A DNA stretch of 64,000 bases from positions 180,097-244,096 of the forward strand of contig NZ_RZNZ01000003.1 in assembly GCF_008698145.1 (NCBI RefSeq), read 5' to 3'. The notes under the pieces are model-generated. The model saw only the letters and a program-made list of their open reading frames with translations. It was not told the origin of the DNA and did no database searches. This document shows positions 57,461-64,000 of this stretch, piece by piece (positions within the stretch are counted from its first letter, which is position 1; every line of letters begins with the position of its first letter). The stretch comes from Bifidobacterium vespertilionis (lineage in GTDB: Bacteria > Actinomycetota > Actinomycetes > Actinomycetales > Bifidobacteriaceae). The position numbers and the translations under genes are program-made.

Positions 57461-58479
57461 TTCTGCTTAATGCCGCTCAGCGCCACGTCCACGGCCTCGT
57501 CGGGATCGTCGGTGATCACCACAAGGTTCGGGTCGAGTTCGGAGATCATGCCATGCTCGCGCACGGTGGTGGACAGCCACGCGAACAGGCCCTTCCAGTA
57601 CTCGGAATCGTAGAGCACCACGGGCATGGTGGCCACCTTGTGGGTCTGGACCATGGTGAGCACCTCGAACATCTCGTCAAGCGTGCCGAAGCCGCCGGGG
57701 CAGATGATCACGCCGGACGAGTACTTGAGGAACATGGTCTTGCGCACGAAGAAGTAGCGGAAGGTCATGCCCAGATTCACCCAGGCGTTGAGCCCCTGCT
57801 CGTGCGGCAGCTCGATGCCCAATCCCACCGACTTGCCGCCGGCGAGCGCCGCTCCCCTGTTGACCGCCTCCATGATGCCGGGGCCGCCGCCCGTGATGAC
57901 CGCGACGCCGGCCTTGGCGATGCGCTTGCCCATGTGGCGCGCGGCCTTGTAGGACGGGTCGGTGCGCGGGGTGCGGGCCGATCCGAACACGCTGACGGCC
58001 GGGCCCAGCTCGGCGAGCGCGCCGAAGCCGTCCACAAATTCGGACTGGATGCGAAGCACGCGCCACGGATCCATGTGCAGCCAGTCGGTGGACTGGTTGG
58101 CGGCCAGCAGGTTGCCGGTGGTGTTGTCCTTGGGGACCATGGAGCCGCGCAGCATGACCGGGCCGCGGTAGTAGGCCTCGCCGAGTGGCGACTTGGGCTG
58201 GGGCTCGGCCGGCGCGGTCGCATCGACCGGCGCGCTTTCGGCCGTTGCGCTTTCGGCCGACGCGGCGGATTGCACGGCATCGGCGGTGACGGTCGCGGCA
58301 TCGGCTGCGACGACGGCATCCTTGCCCGAATGCCTCTTCGCGGCCTTCGACGGTTTCGACTCGACCGACTTGTCCGGATTGACCAGCGGATTCGCCAGCT
58401 CCTCCAGCTTGTTGTCCACGGACGCCATCACGTCCTTCGCGCTCTTCTTCCTGTCCTTCTTGGTGTCTTTCTTGGCCAT
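57457..58479 (-). CDS. LOG-family protein (possible cytokinin-type phosphoribohydrolase)
   Basis: The 340-residue product has the LOG signatures GGGPGIMEAVNRGA and PGGFGTLDEMFEVLT, which bind the nucleotide and carry the catalytic Arg/Glu. Members cleave nucleoside 5'-monophosphates at the N-glycosidic bond; the old name lysine decarboxylase is misleading. An N-terminal extension of about 110 residues, Lys-rich then Ala/Ser/Thr-rich (ASAESATAESAPVDATAPA), is unusual and probably disordered. Confidence 0.9.
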   Translation of the reverse strand: MAKKDTKKDRKKSAKDVMASVDNKLEELANPLVNPDKSVESKPSKAAKRHSGKDAVVAADAATVTADAVQSAASAESATAESAPVDATAPAEPQPKSPLGEAYYRGPVMLRGSMVPKDNTTGNLLAANQSTDWLHMDPWRVLRIQSEFVDGFGALAELGPAVSVFGSARTPRTDPSYKAARHMGKRIAKAGVAVITGGGPGIMEAVNRGAALAGGKSVGLGIELPHEQGLNAWVNLGMTFRYFFVRKTMFLKYSSGVIICPGGFGTLDEMFEVLTMVQTHKVATMPVVLYDSEYWKGLFAWLSTTVREHGMISELDPNLVVITDDPDEAVDVALSGIKQN

Positions 58480-58581
58480 CTGCCACTCCTTGATCGATCA
58501 TCGCCCCATACCTCCCAACGCGGCACGGGTCGCAGGCGACTCGAACGATTATACGCACGGTGAGTGGGAGCGGGGCGGACC

Positions 58582-59955
58582 CTATCGTTCCAGATTGTCC
58601 ATCATCGGTGCGTTGCCCTCGTCGTACGCGCGCAGCAGTCGCCTGAGCAGGAAGGCCGTGAAGTAGGGCGCGCTGAACACATGCTCGCTGCTGCCGACGT
58701 TCCCGGCGGACAACTTGACGCCGAACCTGATCTCCGGATAGGAATCCGATGCGATCAGCGTGCGCATCGACTTCGCCGTACCCTTCCTCGCCTTCACTTC
58801 GACGGGAACCAGCCATTCGCGCGTCCTGACGAAGAAATCCTGCTCCAGCGTGGAATCGTCCTTCTTGTAGTAGTACAGATCGTATCCTGACTTGTGCAAC
58901 GCCTCCGCCACAATGCTTTCGTACATCGCGCCCTTGTACACGCCCAAATTGCGATTCGCCCGCAGATCGTCGCTGGCCTCATCGTCGAGCATGGCCACGA
59001 ACAGGCCGGTGTCCCCGAAGTAGATCTTGAACTTGTTCTCGTCGTAGTTGCCACGCAGCGGCAATTCCGGATACGACAGGCATCGGCACACGTTGACCAT
59101 GCCCGATGTCTCCAGCCACTCGACGCACCCGCGGTAGTCCTTGAACCGGGCGCCGCTGGCCACCTTGCTGATCTGGAACTTCTTATTCTCCCGGGCAAGC
59201 TGCACCGGAATGTGGTTGAACACGTTGAGGATGCGCACCTGGTCCATGCCAGAAGCGTATTTGCGGATATCCTCCTGGTAATCCAGCACCAGCTGCCGTT
59301 GGATGCCCAGAGTGCCGGAGAACAGACCGGTTCCGATGTACAGGGCGACCACCGCCGGCATGCCGCCAAGGATGCAATAGTCCATGAACGCGCCGGAGTA
59401 CACGGTCATCTCGGTTTCGGAGAAGGGACGCGACTGGGCCAGATGCTCCAGCATGCCGTCAACCACGCCGTCATCGTATCCCCTGGCCCACAGGAATTCC
59501 TCGAAATCCATCGAATACATCTCGTAGTCGGTTTTGTAACCCACACTGTTGCTTTCGATCTGTCTGTAACTGATGCCCAGCATCGATCCGCTGCAGATCA
59601 CATCGTATTTGCCGTCGATCCTGAAGAACTTCAGTGATGTGGCAATATCCGGAAACGCCTGGATCTCATCGAAGAAGATGAGCGTATCCCCCGGGACGAA
59701 ACGCTTGGAGGGATCGATCAGCGAAATGTTGCGCGCGATCTGGTCCGCCCCGTAGCCGTCGGCGGTGATGGATCGATATTTGGGTTCCTCCACGAAATTG
59801 ATCTCGATCACATTGTCGTACGTGCGTGATGCGAATCGTCTGATCGTCTCCGTCTTGCCGACCTGTCGCGGCCCCTTGATGACGAGGGGGTTCCGGTTCG
59901 GATCCGCGCGCCATGCTTCGAGGAAGCCATCCGCCTTGCGCCTGAGGTATGCCAT
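58582..59955 (-). CDS. AAA ATPase with C-terminal DUF4143 domain
   Basis: The 457-residue product has Walker A IKGPRQVGKT, Walker B DTLIFFDEIQA and sensor VICSGSMLG, then the DUF4143 part with FGDTGLFVAML and the PD-(D/E)xK-like strand EQDFFVR and WLVPVEVKA. These proteins are often single-gene, patchily distributed and of unknown role. ATG 59955 is used. The region before it contains four exact-period repeats (60019-60134), which may regulate it. No antitoxin or partner gene is adjacent. Confidence 0.9.
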   Translation of the reverse strand: MAYLRRKADGFLEAWRADPNRNPLVIKGPRQVGKTETIRRFASRTYDNVIEINFVEEPKYRSITADGYGADQIARNISLIDPSKRFVPGDTLIFFDEIQAFPDIATSLKFFRIDGKYDVICSGSMLGISYRQIESNSVGYKTDYEMYSMDFEEFLWARGYDDGVVDGMLEHLAQSRPFSETEMTVYSGAFMDYCILGGMPAVVALYIGTGLFSGTLGIQRQLVLDYQEDIRKYASGMDQVRILNVFNHIPVQLARENKKFQISKVASGARFKDYRGCVEWLETSGMVNVCRCLSYPELPLRGNYDENKFKIYFGDTGLFVAMLDDEASDDLRANRNLGVYKGAMYESIVAEALHKSGYDLYYYKKDDSTLEQDFFVRTREWLVPVEVKARKGTAKSMRTLIASDSYPEIRFGVKLSAGNVGSSEHVFSAPYFTAFLLRRLLRAYDEGNAPMMDNLER

Positions 59956-60018
59956 GATGCGTGCCTTCCCTTCCCCGATGGAACACCGACGAAAAACTCT
60001 TGCACCGACGATTATACG

Positions 60019-60134
60019 ATTTCATGAGCGAGTTTTTGAGGAAGATCCCCATTTCATGAGCGACTTTTTGGCCGTATCCCACATTTCATGAGCGAGTTTT
60101 CGCCGGTTTGGCACATTTCATGAGGGAATTGCGC
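60019..60134. repeat. Four 32-bp-period repeats upstream of DUF4143 ATPase
   Basis: ATTTCATGAGCGAGTTTTTG-like units start at 60019, 60051, 60083 and 60115, exactly 32 bases apart. The first 18-20 bases are conserved; the remaining 12 differ in each unit. The fourth unit is partly diverged (ATTTCATGAGGGAATT). 32 is not a multiple of three, so they do not encode a repeat peptide. Confidence 0.95.
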
Positions 60135-60175
60135 GAGAGGACAGCTGTGCGACGCGCGGGGGCCGCTCGTGCGGA

Positions 60176-61792
60176 TCAGCGCTTGCGACGACGCCAGACC
60201 TTCAGCGAGGACTGGCCGCCCTTGCCCGACGATCGGCCATCACGGCCACCGCGGACATTGCCTGAGCCTCGGACGGATCGTCTCGGCTTGCGCTTGCCGG
60301 CATCCGGATCGTCGGACTGCGCATCGTCTGCGTTGGCCGAACCGTCCCCTCGCACGGCCTTGGGATGGGCGGCGCGGAACTTCCGGATGAACTCGGGGGT
60401 GAACGCGGGCATGCTCATGGTGATCGTGCCGTCGGCCAGATGGCCCTCGTGCTCGCCGGCCTCCAGTTCGGCATCCTCCTCGGACTGCGGCGCCGACTTG
60501 GCGGCCAGCGCTGCGGCCTCGAAGCGCTTGGACTGGCGGCTCAGCAGCACGCCGGAGACGGCCGCAGCCAGCAGGGATGCGACCAACACGCCGAAACGGC
60601 TTTCCGCGGACAGTTCCGTGTTCGCATAGGCCAGCGAGGCGATGAGGAAGGAGACGGTGAAGCCGATGCCGCATGCGCAGGCCGCCGGCAGGAGATCGCG
60701 CACGCGCAGCCCCTTGGCGAGCTTGAGACCCAGCACATGCGTGGACAGCCATGCGGTGATGATCACGCCGGTGGGCTTGCCCACCACCAGGGCCACGGTG
60801 ATGCCCACCACTACCGGGGAGATCATGAGCGCCGGGGTGAGCTCGCTGAAGCGCACGCCGGTGGCGAACAGGGCGAACAGCGGCAGGGCGATGAGGGCCG
60901 AAATCGGCTGAAGCTTGTCATGGTAGCGTTCGGCGCGCGGCGTCGCCTCGCCGAACATTTCGCGCGACGGGGTGAGCAGACCCACGAGCACGCCGGCCAG
61001 CGTGGGGTGCACACCGGCCTCGAACATCATCACCCACGCGAGCAGGCCCACCAGACCCGCGATGATCCACGGCACGCGCTTGAGTCGCACCAGGAATGCC
61101 CACGCGACCGCGCAGGCGGCGATGCCGATGAACCAGTACCAGGCGTTGAGCGAGGAGAAGAACACGGCGATGAGGATGATAGCCAGCAGATCGTCCACGG
61201 TGGCGAGGGTCATCAGGAACGCGCGGATCGAACCAGGCAGGGCCTTGGCGAACAGGGCCAGCACGGCCAGAGAGAACGCGATGTCCGTGGCGGTGGGCAC
61301 GGCCCAGCCCTGCGCGATGGTGGCATAGTCGAACACCTGGCCGGAGGCGATGGTCTGGAAGCCGGGCCCCGGAGGCGCGTACTCGGAGTACAGCCACGTC
61401 ACGCCCAGAAACATCACCGGGGGCACCAGCATGCCGCCCACCGCGCACAGCATGGGCACGGCGGCCGCCTTGGGATTGGACAGCGATCCGGTGGTCAGCT
61501 CCTGCTTGAGGTCCAGACCGACCACCAGGAAGAAGGCCGTGAGCAGACCGTCCTGCGCCCAGTGGCCGATCGGCAGGTCAATGTTGGTGTACGGGATACC
61601 GATGTGCGTCTCCGCGATATGACCGAACAGGTCGGCGATGGCGGGCAGGTTGGCGAGGATCAGACCGGCGAACGCGAAGCCGAGCATAATCAGACCGGAG
61701 ATACGATCCGATGCGGCGATATGCCTGACCGCCTCCCAGAATCCGTTCCGCTTCGGGATCCGATTCACCGTCTGATTCGCCGCTTCGCCCAT
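60176..61792 (-). CDS. nhaA: Na+/H+ antiporter NhaA with long basic tail
   Basis: The 538-residue product has the NhaA fold of about 12 membrane segments: GLLTAFFLVVGLDLKQEL, AVPTATDIAFSLAVLALF and MTLATVDDLLAIILIAVFF, which carries the two neighbouring Asp residues of the ion site. It exchanges sodium for protons and supports salt and pH tolerance. Unlike standard NhaA (about 390 residues), it has an added tail of about 110 residues: an acidic stretch, then an Arg/Lys/Gly-rich end (KPRRSVRGSGNVRGGRDG). Transcribed alone. Confidence 0.93.
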   Translation of the reverse strand: MGEAANQTVNRIPKRNGFWEAVRHIAASDRISGLIMLGFAFAGLILANLPAIADLFGHIAETHIGIPYTNIDLPIGHWAQDGLLTAFFLVVGLDLKQELTTGSLSNPKAAAVPMLCAVGGMLVPPVMFLGVTWLYSEYAPPGPGFQTIASGQVFDYATIAQGWAVPTATDIAFSLAVLALFAKALPGSIRAFLMTLATVDDLLAIILIAVFFSSLNAWYWFIGIAACAVAWAFLVRLKRVPWIIAGLVGLLAWVMMFEAGVHPTLAGVLVGLLTPSREMFGEATPRAERYHDKLQPISALIALPLFALFATGVRFSELTPALMISPVVVGITVALVVGKPTGVIITAWLSTHVLGLKLAKGLRVRDLLPAACACGIGFTVSFLIASLAYANTELSAESRFGVLVASLLAAAVSGVLLSRQSKRFEAAALAAKSAPQSEEDAELEAGEHEGHLADGTITMSMPAFTPEFIRKFRAAHPKAVRGDGSANADDAQSDDPDAGKRKPRRSVRGSGNVRGGRDGRSSGKGGQSSLKVWRRRKR

Positions 61793-61980
61793 ATTGTCCG
61801 TCTCTCTCCCCGCTCGATTCCGTTGGCCGCACCGTCAAAGGATGCACTAATGAAATTCTAACGGTTACTCACGGACGTTCCGCCCGGGGCGGAGCAGATC
61901 CGCCCACGAGCCGGGCACCCATGCCCGCTGGTTGGCACTCTGAGGGAAAACGCCATCCCGTACGAGCGCAGTCACTTCAT
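61793..61980. other. Upstream region of nhaA
   Basis: No gene or strong repeat is seen in this stretch; it should hold the nhaA promoter. Confidence 0.4.
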
Positions 61981-62070
61981 GTCATCCTGAGCGAAGCGCA
62001 CAGCGCGCAGCCGAAGGATCCTTAATTATGCGCACAAAGTTAAGGATCCTTCACTCCGCTCAGGATGACG
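61981..62070. repeat. CATCCTGAGCG/GGATCC palindromic repeat
   Basis: GTCATCCTGAGCGAAGC leads to GGATCCTTAATTATGCGCAC, then TTAAGGATCCTTC and CGCTCAGGATGACG: one full palindromic unit. Confidence 0.9.
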
Positions 62071-62114
62071 ACCGCACATCGCCGGCATGGCGGGAACGGT
62101 TCCCGCGCGCCCAT

Positions 62115-62323
62115 CTGCACAATCAGGGGTACTTTTGCCCGCCTGCAAGGACCCAACTGCATAATCGGGGTGCATCGCGCTCCCACCCGGCGAACGTGAA
62201 TGGCGGAATTCTGCCATTCACGGATCGGGCTCAATGGCGATCCGAAGACAATACGGCTCCCGAACGTCCCCGATTATGCAAATAGATCCCCGCAGGAGCC
62301 CGAAAGTACCCCTGATTCCGCAG
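62115..62323. repeat. Concentric palindromic array (CTGCAnAATCnGGG family)
   Basis: Boxes at 62115 and 62157 (plus) face boxes at 62268 and 62310 (minus): start distances 42-111-42. Inverted arms AATCAGGGGTACTTT (62121-62135/62303-62317) and TGCATAATCGGGG (62158-62170/62268-62280) share one centre at 62219. Inside lies a 26-bp near-palindrome (62196-62221) around GAATTC. No coding frame is convincing. Confidence 0.9.
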
Positions 62324-62390
62324 TTGAACGACGAGAGCCCGGTCCGGCCCGCTTGATCTGCTCATAAAACGGAAATGCGACGGACGAATT

Positions 62391-62488
62391 AAGGATCCTT
62401 CGACTCCGCTGCGCTGCGCTCAGGATGACGCGGTTGCTGCCTTGTCATCCTGAGCGGAGCCCGAAGGGCGCAGTCGAAGGATCCTTAA
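62391..62488. repeat. CATCCTGAGCG/GGATCC palindromic repeat
   Basis: AAGGATCCTTCGACTCCGCT runs to CGCTCAGGATGACG and then GTCATCCTGAGCGGAGC to GGATCCTTAA. It lies just after the stop of the DUF5648 protein. Confidence 0.9.
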
Positions 62489-62507
62489 CTCCCTGTCTGG
62501 TCAGGCC

Positions 62508-64000
62508 TTACTTCGCCTGGGAGTACACGCTGAAGCCGGACTCCTCGACCGTCCAGCCCAGGCCGGCCAGCCTGTCCGACTCCGCCTTGTCCGTGGTGAA
62601 CAGGTGCTCGCCGTTCCACCGGTTGTACAGGCGGTACACCTTCGCGTCGCCGTCCGCCGGAGCCCACCAGGTCGTCGGCTCCAGGGTCCAGCCGATCTTC
62701 ACCAGGTTATCCTTCTCGGCCGCGTCCACGGTGAAGTGGTGCGAGCCGTCATACCGGTTGTACAGGCGGTACACCGGCTTGGCGCCGTTCGCAGCGCTGC
62801 CGGCGGCATGGAACTTGACGTCCTCGCCCTGCCAGCCGGCCGCGACCAGCTTGTCGTACTCGGCCTTGCTGGTGGTGAACAGATGCGTCGTGCCGCTGGT
62901 CATGTACGGGTTGAACAGACGGTACACCGCCACGCTCGCCGGGGCCTCGGCCTTCACCGTCGTCCAGCCCTGCAGCGCTCCGGTCTCGTCCGTCAGGGCG
63001 ATCCTGTGCTCGCCGGTCAGCCCGTCGGGCACCTGCACGTCCACGTAGTACTTGCCGGCGTCGTCCTTCTGGACGGTCAGGAACGGGCTGCCGTCCGGGC
63101 CGGTGAGCTTGGCGGGCTCGGAGTACACGTAGCCGTACCAGAAGCACGACTTGTCGCCCTTGCACGCGTCCTTGAGTCTGTTGATGTACACGCGCGCCGA
63201 CTTGCCGGCCTCGACCTTGCCGCCGTCGACCGACACCTTGTCCTTGGTAGCGTCGGTCAGCGCGGACTCCGGCGTGCCGGCGGGCTCGGACGTCGTCTTG
63301 AAATCGGGGATCTTCGTGGCCGCAGCGTCAAACGGGATCATGCTGCCGTCCTTGAGCTCGACATGCAGGCCGATGTAGGCCTGGCGCATGTCGACCGGGG
63401 TCTTGGTGCGGACGCCCTGACGCCATAGATCCTCGAACTTGGAGGCCGCCCACCACCACGGGTCGCTGGGATGGTTATCCTCGTGGTCGCCTCGATTGCC
63501 TTTGGTGTTGCCGTACGTGGTGTTCGGCGTCAGACCGATGAGCGGCAGGAAGAAGGTGCCGCTGTTGGACTTGCCGTCCCACGTATTCCAGTAACGGGAG
63601 ACATCCTGCATGGTATACGTTGCAGCCGTATAGTAATTACTATCATCTGCCGGCAGATCCAGATTCTGCTCGTGCACGCCATAGAACTGATCGTAGAGAT
63701 CCGGGGTCAGCTCCGTGTCGGGCGTACCCGTGCAGCTAGCGTCATAGGGGCCACCGCCACCATAAGCCGTTTCCCGGTTCTCGATCGGCGTGATGTCCGT
63801 GATGCGGGTGATTACCTCAACGGCGCAGACGCTCTTGATCTGGTCGGCCGGCAGGTCGATCTTCCAATCGAACGTCACGTTGGCCGTGTGGGCGCCGACC
63901 TCGGACACCCGCGCGTTGCTCGCCGTCGCCTTGACGTCGTAATTGTAGTTCGGGTAATCGTCGGCGTTGGCCGTCGCGACGCCTCCCGAAACCGCCATGC
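62508..64000 (-). CDS. Secreted DUF5648 protein (5' end outside window)
   Basis: The frame is open to the window edge. The ATG at 63998 lies inside a likely signal peptide (GVATANADD resembles a cleavage site), so the true start is beyond base 64000. The visible 496 residues have an N-terminal part of unknown fold (DDYPNYNYDVKATASNARVS; one CSCxx-like region with YINRLKDACKGDKSCFWYGY), then three C-terminal DUF5648 units (VYRLFNPYMTSGTTHLFTTS; VYRLYNRYDGSHHFT; VYRLYNRWNGEHLFTT). This C-terminal module closely matches that of the CAP-like protein at 2550-4157. A wall- or glycan-binding role is inferred. Confidence 0.88.
   Translation of the reverse strand, partial: MAVSGGVATANADDYPNYNYDVKATASNARVSEVGAHTANVTFDWKIDLPADQIKSVCAVEVITRITDITPIENRETAYGGGGPYDASCTGTPDTELTPDLYDQFYGVHEQNLDLPADDSNYYTAATYTMQDVSRYWNTWDGKSNSGTFFLPLIGLTPNTTYGNTKGNRGDHEDNHPSDPWWWAASKFEDLWRQGVRTKTPVDMRQAYIGLHVELKDGSMIPFDAAATKIPDFKTTSEPAGTPESALTDATKDKVSVDGGKVEAGKSARVYINRLKDACKGDKSCFWYGYVYSEPAKLTGPDGSPFLTVQKDDAGKYYVDVQVPDGLTGEHRIALTDETGALQGWTTVKAEAPASVAVYRLFNPYMTSGTTHLFTTSKAEYDKLVAAGWQGEDVKFHAAGSAANGAKPVYRLYNRYDGSHHFTVDAAEKDNLVKIGWTLEPTTWWAPADGDAKVYRLYNRWNGEHLFTTDKAESDRLAGLGWTVEESGFSVYSQAK

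Noticed and set aside
57457..58479. Lysine decarboxylase
   Set aside because: The PGGxGTxxE motif marks the LOG family; the decarboxylase name is a historical misannotation.
58582..60130. Toxin-antitoxin pair with the DUF4143 ATPase
   Set aside because: No second small gene is seen up- or downstream.
60019..60134. CRISPR array
   Set aside because: Period 32 with 12-base variable parts is too short for spacers, only four units exist, and no cas gene is nearby.

Overview
The window looks like a Bifidobacterium chromosome. This is inferred from high GC, actinobacterial gene content, GH42 and GH127-type glycosidases, an uncoupled pair of succinate dehydrogenase/fumarate reductase subunits, and cell-surface proteins with InlB-type repeats and DUF5648 modules. 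No rRNA or tRNA gene was recognised.

Layout. 1-4.2 kb holds two convergent surface or secreted proteins. 4.4-14.4 kb is a decaying integrated element. It has a truncated SNF2-type helicase, a helicase-primase with unusual domain order, a small membrane protein, a frameshifted FtsK-like translocase, a frameshifted rolling-circle Rep, a DUF4192-like gene and an intact tyrosine integrase beside ychF. 14.5-22.9 kb has ychF, a large protein of unknown function, a DUF1680 arabinofuranosidase, proC and a proline iminopeptidase. 23.0-27.8 kb has a two-component system whose kinase carries a second degenerate sensor/kinase half, then a BASS-family transporter behind a leader peptide and attenuator. 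28.0-34.8 kb is a galactoside locus: LacI regulator, GH42 beta-galactosidase, two permeases and a lipoprotein binding protein, with paired operators. 35.6-39.4 kb is an FtsX/MacB-type ABC exporter. 40.1-49.0 kb links a tandem AsnC regulator, an ECF vitamin transporter, metY, the PLP synthase pdxST and a divergent pyridoxamine kinase, which suggests vitamin B6 supply. 49.4-53.6 kb is the yraN-comM-dprA DNA-processing operon, convergent with an alkyltransferase-like gene. 53.7-61.8 kb has sdhAB, an O-methyltransferase, a LOG protein, a DUF4143 ATPase behind four 32-bp repeats, and nhaA. A partial DUF5648 protein ends the window.

The intergenic DNA is unusually structured. Besides dispersed palindromic repeats containing CATCCTGAGCG and GGATCC, there are symmetric arrays of short boxes. 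One family occurs twice (17.7 and 39.8 kb) as eight 15-bp boxes with the same order, orientation and spacing (21-19-15-54-15-19-21). Other arrays have different boxes but the same mirror symmetry (33-50-33 at 35.1 kb, 42-111-42 at 62.2 kb). A three-hairpin repeat at 35.3 and 35.5 kb shows compensatory stem changes.

The strongest candidates for something undescribed are these mirror-symmetric arrays and the predicted leucine/isoleucine-codon attenuator controlling the BASS transporter. Everything here is read by eye; no database search was run.
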